Below, in pieces: positions 8,426 through 16,086 of a DNA stretch of 64,000 nt. Position 1 is the stretch's first letter, and the number at the start of each line of letters is the position of its first letter. The notes under the pieces are model-generated. The model made no database searches. It was not told the DNA's origin and saw nothing but the letters and a program-made list of their open reading frames with translations. The translations under genes were made by a program, and so were the position numbers. Origin of the DNA: Klebsiella michiganensis (lineage in GTDB: Bacteria; Pseudomonadota; Gammaproteobacteria; Enterobacterales; Enterobacteriaceae); contig CP011077.1 of NCBI GenBank assembly GCA_000963575.1, positions 558,001 through 622,000 on the forward strand, read 5' to 3'.

Positions 8426-8451
8426 AAAAAAGGCCCGCATCAAGCGGGCCT
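8426..8451 (-). terminator. Minus-strand terminator upstream of the topB remnant
   Basis: GGCCCGC (8432-8438) / GCGGGCC (8444-8450), loop ATCAA; the run of A at 8426-8431 is a T-run on the minus strand. The gene it once served, to the right, is no longer recognisable. Confidence 0.7.
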
Positions 8452-8482
8452 GTGGGTAATTGAGAAGTCTAAAAGGGGTACT

Positions 8483-8520
8483 CCGCCGTGACTGGATCCT
8501 TCCGTATTCAGTCACGGCGG
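8483..8520. repeat. 12-bp perfect inverted repeat
   Basis: CCGCCGTGACTG (8483-8494) and CAGTCACGGCGG (8509-8520), 14-base spacer. No T-run on either side, so probably not a terminator; it lies downstream of the autotransporter stop codon on the same strand. Confidence 0.6.
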
Positions 8521-8687
8521 GCTGTCACACAAACAACCGGTTGAATGACAATCATTAAAACAACTATTTTCACGCTAAAACTTGTTACATAACCCGTAAT
8601 TTATTCAGTGCTATGCAAGTCAGATGATTTTTAGCGTTGGTGACGGAATTTTTTAGGATTCCGGCGTAAAACCCTCTAAAAGAAGGA

Positions 8688-11675
8688 TCAGAATGACCAG
8701 CGCAGGTTGGCGTTAACCGAATTAACGCGGGTATCGGCGCCGAATTGCCCCTGATAGCCGACATCCAGCGTCGCAGCGCGCGACAGCTTCACACTCACGC
8801 CGATATCGCCCACCATCACGTTGTCATCCACGGCCTGGCCCTGAGTGACGAACACATCGCTACCGGCAAACGCCATGCGCGATGAGGTGTTCTTATCGCC
8901 GTAGGCGTGCTGCCAGCCGAGCGAGCCGTAAAGGCTGACGTTCTTCGGCAGTTCGGTCACGCCGCGCACCCCGAGAGTTGAGTAGAAGGTGTTCATCGTT
9001 TCATTGCGCACGCTCAGCGCCGCCGCGCCTCCCGACTCCTGGAAGCTGTCGGTATGCAGGCGGATGTAGCTCAGGTTAATGAACGGTTCGACGTTCATTC
9101 CCGGCTGGCCGAAACGGTAACCCGCTTCGGTAAACGCCAGCAGCGAGTTCGCGTCGTAATCCGACTTCAGCCGATCGGAGAAGCCGCTGAAATCGACGTT
9201 GCGCTTGCCTTCGATCTTGTGCCATGTGTAACCCAGCGCGCCGCGCAGCGAGAACGCATCCTGCTGCCCTGCCGCATACAGACCAAGGTGGTAGCTGTCG
9301 GTATCGGTCCTGGAGCGGCGGCTGTCGACGTCATAATCGCCGCGACTGTAACCGAAGTAGCCGCCGATGCGCACGTTATGGTCAGCCAGCTTGCGATCCG
9401 CGCCCAACAGGAAGCCGGTGGTATTGCCATCCAGCTTGCCCACGTTGCCGTCGCCGCTGTTTCTGCTCCAGGAGCTGAAGGTCTGCCCCCAGACGCCACT
9501 GTTTTGCGCCTGCGACGGTTGCACCAGCGACATCGCCAACGGCGGCACCGGCAGGCTGTCGTTATCGAACACGCGCAGCATGCGTTGGTTAAGCACGTTG
9601 AACAGCTGGGTGCTGCCGGCGATCAGGTTAGACTGCATAGAGGGATAGACTTCGCCGGACAGCTGATTGAACGACTCGCGCGCTTCTGGCGCGCTCAGCA
9701 ACAGCAGAGAGTTGTACAACGCCAGTGATGGGCCGTGCTGCATCAGCGTCGAGAGCGCACCGGCGGTATTCCATTGGTTACTGCTTTCGGCCACAGTTTG
9801 GAAAATGCCCGGGTTTTCGCCCCCCGGATTTTCGCCCCCTGGATTTTCGCCCCCTGGATTTTCGCCCCCCGGATTTTCACCCCCTGGGTTTTCACCCCCT
9901 GGGTTTTCACCGCCCGTGTCTTTCTGCGCGATGGTCAGATCCACGGCGTTGGCGCTGTGACTCAACGCCACATCGAGAAAGGCAGACCTGGAGACCGCCG
10001 CCGCGAACTGGCCATCAACGCCGCCGTCCGAGGTCAGAATGCGGTAGCTCTGGCCGGTTTTATAGCTGGTTTGCGGATCCAGCGTCATGACCTGCACTTT
10101 GGCCTGATCGCTGATGGTGGTTTTACCCGCCACCAGCAGTTGGTCGCTGCGGCCGTCACCGGCGATATCGACGTCGTAGAAAGATTCACCGATAAAGTTC
10201 AGGTAGCGTTTCAGCGTCAGCGTACCGATATTGCCATCGCCAGGCGAGATATGGCCACCGGACAGGATCTCGGTCTGGCCCAGCGTGCCGTTACCGCCCA
10301 GCGTGCCGCCAGCCTTGATCGATGCGGCGCTGCTGTAGCCTTGCCCGTTATTGACGTCGGAACCCGCCGTTGCGTTGAGGATCAGCGTGCCGCCATTCTC
10401 GGCGCCGAGGGTTTGAATGTCGAAGATGTTGTCTTCTTCCTGGGTATTGATGTCGCTGGCGATAATGAGTTTGCCGCCGCGCGCGGTGACGTTCGCCTGC
10501 AGCTCAGTGAGATCGCCGTTCAGCGTCGTGTGCCCGGCGGTGTTGATCACCTCGCCTTCGCCGCTCATCTTATTGCTGAAGACGTAATTGTCGGCTGTAT
10601 GGTTAAAGTACACATAGCTGCCGAACAATCCGCCCCGCAGGCTGATCGCCGTCTGGGCATTGATGGTGCCTGGGGCGCCTGCCACACCGAGCGTCGGCTC
10701 GGTCAGCCCGGTGCCGGTGTCCATATTGCCGCGGCTGCCGATAATCAGCGCGCCGCGGTTCGAGCCGGAACCGGTCGCGCCCAGCACCAGTTGGTTACCG
10801 CCGGCGGAGAATGTCCCGCCGTCCATGACCGCTAACACGCCGTTGCCGTAGTCGCCGACGTTGACGCTGCTGCCGCTGGTAACGCGTGAGCCGCTACCGG
10901 CTATCACCAGCTCGGCGGTTTTACGCGCGCCTGAGACGCCCGCCACCTGAACGTTACCGACGTTGACCACACCACCGTTCAGCACGTCCAGATCGCCGTA
11001 GAGCGTGAGCGTTCGGCCGACGTCCCACTGGGAATTGGCCCCTGTAACCGTGGCTTTAGGGCTCAAATTGTCGGTCTCCCCCGGCCCGCTGCCATTGCCG
11101 ATGCGCGCGTCATAGACCGTGTTTAACACCGCACCATCCTCGATCGACAGGGTCGATCTGGCCCCCAGATCGGTGCCGACGCTGAGGAAATTGCTGACTA
11201 CGCGAGAACCGGCGCCGGTGGCGATAAGGTGACTGTCATAACCACGGGTGGTACCGACCACGATCTCTTTCGCGCTGGCCAGCGCGCCGTCTTCAACCCG
11301 CAAAATGCCCAACCCCAGGTTCAGACCGCCTCGCAGCACGGATTGATCGATCACCGCGGTTAGCTCGGCGTTCGGCCCGCGGACAGTGACCAGGCTGTCG
11401 TGAATTTGTCCGTTGAACATCCGTCCGATATTGATGTTATAGGCGCTGATCTTGCCATTATCGATCAGCAGGTTGCCGTTTTGATTACGGCCGACGTAAA
11501 CATCCCCGGTGTAGACCAATGATTCAGTAATTTCTGAGTCGCCGTCAAAAATAGCATCGTCAGCGCGAGCAATATCGGTGGGGGCCAGCATCAACAGCGG
11601 CGCGGAAAATAGAGCGAGGTAAAGTTTGGAAAGCGGTGTTTTAACCGCTAAAGGGTGCGGTGTCTTGTCATTCAC
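8688..11675 (-). CDS. Autotransporter with beta-helical passenger and GGENP repeat linker
   Basis: 995 aa type Va autotransporter. Residues 1-38 are a Sec signal ending in ADIARA. Residues about 40-590 form the passenger, made of short degenerate beta-helix repeats (LSIEDGAVLN, LTLYGDLDVLNGGVVNVGNV, GNGVLAVMDGG). Then come seven GGENP repeats (about 595-630), and a 12-strand barrel domain from about residue 720 to the end (GVWGQTFSSWSR, LGVRGVTELP, final NANLRWSF with terminal Phe as needed for Bam insertion). No serine-protease motif was seen, so an adhesin or biofilm role is more likely than a SPATE. A ribosome site GGAGA precedes the ATG at 11675. The two-component pair upstream may control it (inference). 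Confidence 0.92.
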   Translation of the reverse strand: MNDKTPHPLAVKTPLSKLYLALFSAPLLMLAPTDIARADDAIFDGDSEITESLVYTGDVYVGRNQNGNLLIDNGKISAYNINIGRMFNGQIHDSLVTVRGPNAELTAVIDQSVLRGGLNLGLGILRVEDGALASAKEIVVGTTRGYDSHLIATGAGSRVVSNFLSVGTDLGARSTLSIEDGAVLNTVYDARIGNGSGPGETDNLSPKATVTGANSQWDVGRTLTLYGDLDVLNGGVVNVGNVQVAGVSGARKTAELVIAGSGSRVTSGSSVNVGDYGNGVLAVMDGGTFSAGGNQLVLGATGSGSNRGALIIGSRGNMDTGTGLTEPTLGVAGAPGTINAQTAISLRGGLFGSYVYFNHTADNYVFSNKMSGEGEVINTAGHTTLNGDLTELQANVTARGGKLIIASDINTQEEDNIFDIQTLGAENGGTLILNATAGSDVNNGQGYSSAASIKAGGTLGGNGTLGQTEILSGGHISPGDGNIGTLTLKRYLNFIGESFYDVDIAGDGRSDQLLVAGKTTISDQAKVQVMTLDPQTSYKTGQSYRILTSDGGVDGQFAAAVSRSAFLDVALSHSANAVDLTIAQKDTGGENPGGENPGGENPGGENPGGENPGGENPGGENPGIFQTVAESSNQWNTAGALSTLMQHGPSLALYNSLLLLSAPEARESFNQLSGEVYPSMQSNLIAGSTQLFNVLNQRMLRVFDNDSLPVPPLAMSLVQPSQAQNSGVWGQTFSSWSRNSGDGNVGKLDGNTTGFLLGADRKLADHNVRIGGYFGYSRGDYDVDSRRSRTDTDSYHLGLYAAGQQDAFSLRGALGYTWHKIEGKRNVDFSGFSDRLKSDYDANSLLAFTEAGYRFGQPGMNVEPFINLSYIRLHTDSFQESGGAAALSVRNETMNTFYSTLGVRGVTELPKNVSLYGSLGWQHAYGDKNTSSRMAFAGSDVFVTQGQAVDDNVMVGDIGVSVKLSRAATLDVGYQGQFGADTRVNSVNANLRWSF
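9808..9915 (-). repeat. Seven tandem 15-bp units encoding GGENP
   Basis: In-frame 15-bp repeat within the autotransporter gene. The unit reads ttttcgccccccgga or close variants on the plus strand. Copy-number changes would keep the reading frame. Confidence 0.9.
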
Positions 11676-11870
11676 AGGCTATCTCCGTGCTCGTTAGCGT
11701 GATGTCGCGGAATGTGTTGTGGTAGGGAAACTCAATGCGCTAGAGGAGGTATGAGGCGTTATTCCTCGCACGCCGGCTTATTGATCGTCGAAGCAAAAGA
11801 TTATTGCTCCCCGGCGTTGGCGCTCCGACGATGGAAAATCAAGAAGCGGTAATACCGCCTCCAAAGCTAA

Positions 11871-12185
11871 TTATTTATGGGTGACTACTGGTGTACAGGT
11901 CGGCGCGCTCAGCGACGGCGAGGAACCTAAAATCCCCGGCATCATCATCGACGAACAATCGAAAATACGGCCCTTTTCCGTGGTTGCGCGATAAGAAAGT
12001 TTTTGGCCGCCCAGTGCATCCGGCTGCGCGCCATTGACATTGGTTACGGTAATTTCGTCCGATGAAGCCAGACCCAGCATTTTGGCTGTTTCTGCCTGCA
12101 GCAGTGGAATGGCCTGATCGGTTTTCAGGGTGGAACAACCGGCTAGCAACATCGTAACGGTTAAAGCGATAAGCGGTTTCTTCAT
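11871..12185 (-). CDS. Small predicted lipoprotein
   Basis: 104 aa. The first 17 residues form a lipoprotein signal with lipobox LLAGC, so Cys17 should be lipidated. The mature chain of about 88 residues is not one I can assign to a family; it contains EITVTNVNGAQPDALGGQKL and a pair of Cys residues (FDCSSMMMPG, SAPTCTPVV) that could form a disulfide. It is encoded upstream of the autotransporter on the same strand, 195 bp apart, and divergent from the response regulator. It could assist the autotransporter or serve as an envelope signal for the two-component system, but nothing in the sequence proves either. Confidence 0.75.
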   Translation of the reverse strand: MKKPLIALTVTMLLAGCSTLKTDQAIPLLQAETAKMLGLASSDEITVTNVNGAQPDALGGQKLSYRATTEKGRIFDCSSMMMPGILGSSPSLSAPTCTPVVTHK

Positions 12186-12281
12186 AAATCATCTTTTATA
12201 ACCAATTAGTTAAATTTATTGATTGGCTTTATGTTTTCTCTTATCCAAATCCTCGAATAATATATTTCCCTTTCCTAAATG

Positions 12282-12307
12282 AAAAAACCCTCCTAAAGTA
12301 GGGAGGG
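12282..12307 (-). terminator. Orphan minus-strand terminator in a divergent spacer
   Basis: CCCTCC (12288-12293) / GGAGGG (12302-12307), flanked by six A at 12282-12287, i.e. a U-run for a minus-strand transcript. It lies upstream of both divergent genes, so it ends something transcribed leftwards from within 12310-12360 or antisense through the response regulator. Confidence 0.6.
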
Positions 12308-12360
12308 CTGATAATAATTCATCTGACCTATCTGATATTTGAAGGCGAAAGGAGAATCCT

Positions 12361-12993
12361 TTGAAACAGAATTATGCGTTGGTCGTTGATGACCATCCAT
12401 TGGTAGCAAGCGGAATCGCTAATTTTCTCAACACGCATTGCCGGTTCAAACAGGCGAATGTGGTGGATAATGAAGAAAATTGCTACCGTCATATAAGGGA
12501 AAATGGCCCACCGCGTTTATTGGTGATCGATTTTTGGCTTTCTTCTGGTACAGCGTTGAAATTACTAAAAGAAGTTAAGCAACGTTATCCCCAGGTGCGG
12601 ATTTTGGTTGTTAGCGGAGATGAGAATAACGATATCTGGCAGAAAGTGTACAATGCCGGTGGGCATGGGTTCATATTAAAAAACGAACCTCCAGAGTTAT
12701 TCGCCAAGGCGGTTTTTGCGCTGAAGGATAATCAGCAGTGGTTTCCTGATGGAAATGAGTTGGCCGCTAAAAGCAACCACGAACACTTAAAGAAATTTAA
12801 TTTAACGCCGCGACAAATTGATGTATTAAATATGATGATGCGCGGCCTGCCAAATAAAAGGATCGCCGCACAACTTTCTATTTCAGAACCCACTGTCAAA
12901 GAACACATCAGTAATATCTTAAAAAAAATCGGCGTCAACAGCCGGGTGGAAGCCATTACGTTGCTGCACGGCAAACGGGAGCCGTCGTCATGA
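12361..12993 (+). CDS. LuxR/NarL-family response regulator
   Basis: 210 aa two-domain regulator. The receiver domain (1-120) has the acidic pair DD near residues 10-11 and the phospho-acceptor Asp in LLVIDFWLSSG near residue 58; the conserved Lys is in FILKNEPPE. The output domain (about 145-205) is a LuxR helix-turn-helix: LTPRQIDVLNMMMRGLPNKR then IAAQLSISEPTVKEHISNIL. The TTG at 12361 is used as start because AAAGGAGAATCC sits right before it. It overlaps the kinase gene by four bases (ATGA), giving translational coupling. The adjoining island genes are its probable targets. Confidence 0.9.
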   Translation: MKQNYALVVDDHPLVASGIANFLNTHCRFKQANVVDNEENCYRHIRENGPPRLLVIDFWLSSGTALKLLKEVKQRYPQVRILVVSGDENNDIWQKVYNAGGHGFILKNEPPELFAKAVFALKDNQQWFPDGNELAAKSNHEHLKKFNLTPRQIDVLNMMMRGLPNKRIAAQLSISEPTVKEHISNILKKIGVNSRVEAITLLHGKREPSS

Positions 12994-14771
12994 GGTTTTT
13001 CCAGAACTTACAAAATGATGGCATCTCACCACGCGCACAGATCTGCCTGCTGGACAACACCTTCATGCGGTTGGTGTTCAGCTTTACTGCCGTGCCTTTC
13101 GTCGGCATTCCTTTCGCCATCTGGATTTATTTGCTGGGTGATGAACTCGGCCCAACCATTGCCTGGATCATCGTTTACCTGTTATGTGCCATAGCGATCC
13201 GAATAGGGTATCGGCGCTATCTGCGCGAGGCCAAAGAAAATGATGAAGACGCCGTGCTGCGCCGCTGGCTGCCGCGTATTAATAAGGTGGCCTTTATTCA
13301 CGGGCTGGGGATCTCCTCACTCTATTTAATTACCCCGCAGACCCATAACTTTGACTTTTTCCTGCTGCTCAATATCAGCATCGCCGCGATCGTCGCCGCC
13401 AACGCAACGCACCTGACGCCCGTCATCAGCACCTTTACGCGTTTTTTCTTCGCGTCCTGGGGGCTGCTGAACCTCGGGATCATCTGCCGGCTGGAAGACG
13501 TGATGTTCATCGTGTTGATGCTGAACTTGCTGTACGGTTTCGCCATTTACCGCCACGCGTTAACCTCGCATGAGTTCTTTATTCAGCAAGCGCTGCTTGA
13601 AGAACAAAGCTCGCGCCTGGCGGAGCAGTTCCGCCAGGCCAAAGAAGAGGCGGAGCAGGCGCTACTGGACAAGAACCAGTTCCTGACCACCGCCAGCCAC
13701 GATCTGCGCCAGCCGGTGCACGCCATGGGCTTTCTGATCGAAGCCATCATCCACAAGAATCGGGACGGCAGCCTGACGCCGCAGTTGCTGGATCTGCAGC
13801 AGAGCGTGCGTTCAGTGCATCTGATGTTTAATTCGCTGCTCGATCTCAGCAAGATAGAATCCGGCAACGTGCGCACCGCAGCCACCCATGTGGACATCGG
13901 CGGCCTGCTAGACTCGGTGATCACTCTGTTCCGCGAAGAGGCCAACAGCCGCTCGCTGGCGCTGCGCACCTGGCGACCCAAACGGCGCATCAGCGTGATG
14001 GGTGACCCGCTGCTGGTGCGGCAATCGCTGATCAACCTGATCCAAAACGCTCTGCGCTACACGCCACAGGGCGGTGTCCTGATAGCCATCCGCCCGCGCG
14101 GCACCGAGTGCCTGGTGGAAGTATGGGACACCGGCGTGGGCATCGCCGACGAAGAGAAAAGCAAAATCTTCTCCCCTTACTACCGCCCCGAACTGGCGTG
14201 GAAGATAGACAGCGCCGGGCACGGGCTGGGGCTGGCAGTGGTGGCGCGCTGCGCCAAGCTGATGAAGGTGAAGTACGGCATGCACTCCGTCGAAGGCAAA
14301 GGCTCACGCTTCTGGATGCGCTTTGCGCAATACCGTGGCGAAGACAAAGCGACGGAGATCGCGGCGAGGTACGACAACACCGCCCCCCCCATCCGCTACG
14401 CATCTCTGCGGGGTTCCTGCCTGGTGGTGGACGACGATCCTTTGGTGACCTCCGCCTGGGAGAGCCTGATGAGCACCTGGGGCATCACCGTGCGCTGCGC
14501 GGCCTCCGCCGAGGAAGCCTTCGCCATCATCGACGACGGCTTTACGCCGTTCGCCGTGCTGTGCGACCAGCGCCTGCGCTCCGGTGAGAGCGGTTTCGAC
14601 ATCCTCAAAGCGCTGTTCGAACGCCTGCCGGACGTGAGCGGTGCCATGGTCAGCGGCGAGTTCAACTCGCAAATCCTGCTAGAGGCTGCGCAGGAAGGCT
14701 ATCTGGTGTTGCACAAGCCGCTGGAGCCGGCCAGGCTGCATGCGCTGCTGACGCAGTGGGGGGCAAGTTAA
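12990..14771 (+). CDS. Hybrid sensor histidine kinase with C-terminal receiver
   Basis: 593 aa. Residues 25-200 contain about six hydrophobic membrane segments with little periplasmic sequence, so it likely senses within the membrane or by lipid-soluble signals. A short coiled coil (EEQSSRLAEQFRQAKEEAEQ) leads into the HisKA domain with the phosphorylated His in TTASHDLRQPVHAMGF near residue 235. The ATPase domain follows (NLIQNALRYTPQGG, WDTGVGIADEEKS, GHGLGLAVVARCAKLM). From about residue 475 a receiver domain is fused (CLVVDDDPLVTS, VLCDQRLRSGESGFD, LHKPLEP). Transfer to the partner response regulator could be direct or via the fused receiver. No sensor ligand can be inferred. Confidence 0.92.
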   Translation: MRFFQNLQNDGISPRAQICLLDNTFMRLVFSFTAVPFVGIPFAIWIYLLGDELGPTIAWIIVYLLCAIAIRIGYRRYLREAKENDEDAVLRRWLPRINKVAFIHGLGISSLYLITPQTHNFDFFLLLNISIAAIVAANATHLTPVISTFTRFFFASWGLLNLGIICRLEDVMFIVLMLNLLYGFAIYRHALTSHEFFIQQALLEEQSSRLAEQFRQAKEEAEQALLDKNQFLTTASHDLRQPVHAMGFLIEAIIHKNRDGSLTPQLLDLQQSVRSVHLMFNSLLDLSKIESGNVRTAATHVDIGGLLDSVITLFREEANSRSLALRTWRPKRRISVMGDPLLVRQSLINLIQNALRYTPQGGVLIAIRPRGTECLVEVWDTGVGIADEEKSKIFSPYYRPELAWKIDSAGHGLGLAVVARCAKLMKVKYGMHSVEGKGSRFWMRFAQYRGEDKATEIAARYDNTAPPIRYASLRGSCLVVDDDPLVTSAWESLMSTWGITVRCAASAEEAFAIIDDGFTPFAVLCDQRLRSGESGFDILKALFERLPDVSGAMVSGEFNSQILLEAAQEGYLVLHKPLEPARLHALLTQWGAS

Positions 14772-14973
14772 ATACGTCGATGTCGCTCGTTACCCGAAGC
14801 AATAAAGGCAGACTTAATGAATAAAGTATTAAGCCTGCCGGGTCGTGAAGCAGATTCAGTGATAATGGTTGATTGTCAGGGTCAGAGCCAGGAGAGAGAT
14901 TTATTGTTACCTCCGGCAATATAAACCATGCTCCCCCGCATCGATCGCCAGGCTCCACATCGGGATGTAAAAG

Positions 14974-14997
14974 AACCCGCCTTGGCGGGTTTTTTAC
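14974..14997 (+). terminator. Rho-independent terminator
   Basis: AACCCGCC (14974-14981) / GGCGGGTT (14984-14991) followed by TTTTT on the plus strand; upstream A residues give it partial activity in the other direction. Confidence 0.8.
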
Positions 14998-15058
14998 GTC
15001 TATCAGGGCGGTGGCGTTAAATATCTATCGCCATTTCATCGCCACTGAATGTCAGAAA

Positions 15059-15087
15059 CAAAAAAGCCACTTCGTTAAAAGTGGCTT
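15059..15087 (-). terminator. ileX: Terminator of the ileX transcript
   Basis: AAGCCACTT (15064-15072) / AAGTGGCTT (15079-15087), 6-base loop. The A-run at 15060-15065 gives U residues on the minus strand, 27 bases after the tRNA CCA end. Confidence 0.8.
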
Positions 15088-15113
15088 AATAATATGATTT
15101 TAAAGCTAAAATT

Positions 15114-15189
15114 TGGTGGCCCCTGCTGGACTTGAACCAGCGACCAAGCGATTATGAGTCGCCTGCTCTAACCACTGAGCTAAGGGGCC
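15114..15189 (-). tRNA. ileX: tRNA-Ile2 (CAT anticodon, decodes AUA after lysidine modification)
   Basis: 76 bases including an encoded CCA. Reverse complement begins GGCCCCTTAGCTCAGTGGTT and ends GGTTCAAGTCCAGCAGGGGC CACCA, with the anticodon loop CTCATAA. As far as I can recall it equals E. coli ileX, which also lies beside mug and rpoD. The CAT anticodon could suggest Met, but the body is that of the minor Ile tRNA whose C34 is converted to lysidine by TilS. Its last 27 bases recur in degraded form at 7688-7714. Confidence 0.95.
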
Positions 15190-15199
15190 GTGGCGCTGA

Positions 15200-15228
15200 A
15201 TTATAATGTAACTGTCGATGGCAATCCA
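15200..15228 (-). promoter_or_regulatory. ileX: Probable ileX promoter
   Basis: On the minus strand, TGGATT (plus 15223-15228), 17-base spacer, then a consensus TATAAT (plus 15200-15205), 10 bases before the tRNA 5' end. Confidence 0.6.
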
Positions 15229-15315
15229 GCGCTTAAATGACGTGTGCTTATTTTATAAACAATGGCTAATCAATCCCTTATACTTCCCATTCGATTCATT
15301 CAGCTGAGAAATACA

Positions 15316-15822
15316 ATGGTTAGCGATATCCTTCAGCCTGACCTTCGGGTCGTGTTCTGCGGCATTAACCCGGGAAAATCATCCGCCCATCTGGGCTTGC
15401 CTTTTGCTCATCCAGCCAATCGCTTCTGGAAGGTGCTCCACCTGGCGGGCTTTACCGACCGGCAGCTTAAGCCTGAGGAGGCCCAGCTGCTGCTTTCCTA
15501 TGGCTGTGGCGTGACGAAACTGGTGGAGCGGCCTACGGTTCAGGCAAACGAAGTGGCACTGCAGGAGCTGCGCGCCGGTGGGCGAGAGCTGATTACAAAG
15601 ATGCAGGAGTACCAGCCGAGAGCGCTGGCGATTCTGGGCAAGCAGGCGTTTGAGCAGGCTTTCAGGCAGCGTGGTGCGAAATGGGGCCGGCAGGAGGTTA
15701 CCCTCGGTGATACCGAAGTGTGGATTTTACCCAATCCGAGTGGCTTAAGCCGCATTACGCTGGATAATCTAGCGGCGGCCTATAAAGAGTTGAATGTGTC
15801 GCTGGCGGCGCGTGGGCGGTAA
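15316..15822 (+). CDS. mug: G/U mismatch-specific DNA glycosylase
   Basis: 168 aa, the same length as E. coli Mug when started at the ATG at 15316; an in-frame ATG at 15262 would add 18 non-homologous residues. Mug removes uracil, ethenocytosine and similar lesions opposite guanine in double-stranded DNA. The active-site motif GINPGKSSAHLG (Asn near residue 18) and the intercalating loop NPSGLSR near residue 140 are intact. It lies between ileX and rpoD as in E. coli, convergent with rpoD. Confidence 0.95.
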   Translation: MVSDILQPDLRVVFCGINPGKSSAHLGLPFAHPANRFWKVLHLAGFTDRQLKPEEAQLLLSYGCGVTKLVERPTVQANEVALQELRAGGRELITKMQEYQPRALAILGKQAFEQAFRQRGAKWGRQEVTLGDTEVWILPNPSGLSRITLDNLAAAYKELNVSLAARGR

Positions 15823-15853
15823 CAAGGTGGGGCCCTCACCCCGGCCCTCTCCC

Positions 15854-16020
15854 GGAGGGAGAGGGGGAATGAAAAGAGGTGCCGGGAGGGAGAGGGAGAA
15901 TGAAAAGAAGTGCAGGGAGGGAGAGGGGGAATGAAAAGAGCTGCCCGGAGGGAGAGGGGGGAATGAAAAGAGATGCCCGGGGGGAGAGGGAGAATGAAAA
16001 GAAGTGCAGGGAGGGCGAAG
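15854..16020. repeat. Five-copy 31/32-bp tandem repeat containing RBS-like motifs
   Basis: The core GAGAGGG(A/G)GAATGAAAAGA recurs with its AATG at 15868, 15899, 15930, 15962 and 15993 (steps 31, 31, 32, 31), and a partial sixth purine-rich unit follows. Each unit looks like a ribosome binding site followed by ATG AAA AGA. It lies between the convergent mug and rpoD genes and follows the enterobacterial-type repeat start ccctcaccccggccctctcc. Confidence 0.85.
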
Positions 16021-16046
16021 GGATAAACCACAAATTCAAGGCAAAA

Positions 16047-16070
16047 AAAAGCTCCCAGGCGGGAGCTTTT
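16047..16070 (-). terminator. rpoD: rpoD terminator
   Basis: GCTCCC (16051-16056) / GGGAGC (16061-16066), loop AGGC, extended by A-T pairs; the eight A at 16043-16050 give a U-run for the minus-strand rpoD message. Confidence 0.9.
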
Positions 16071-16086
16071 CAATTTTTGAAACCGA

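Larger units (their letters stand above)
14772..15113. other. 340-bp gene-free segment between the hybrid kinase and ileX
   Basis: No gene seen. If this is the tRNA-proximal end of an integrated element, an integrase gene would be expected here and is missing. The segment holds an imperfect 12-bp hairpin (14807-14818 with 14828-14839, one mismatch) just after the kinase stop codon, plus the two terminators listed next. Confidence 0.6.

Noticed and set aside
8252..8515. 87-codon minus-strand frame taken as an independent gene
   Set aside because: Its end is the first segment of the broken topB; its beginning crosses a terminator and an inverted repeat.
9735..10835. Plus-strand open frame of 366 codons opposite the autotransporter
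   Set aside because: Shadow frame; the repeated FAPWIFAP stretch only mirrors the GGENP-coding repeat.
15854..16020. CRISPR-like array
   Set aside because: Units are contiguous tandem repeats with no unique spacers, and no cas genes are present.
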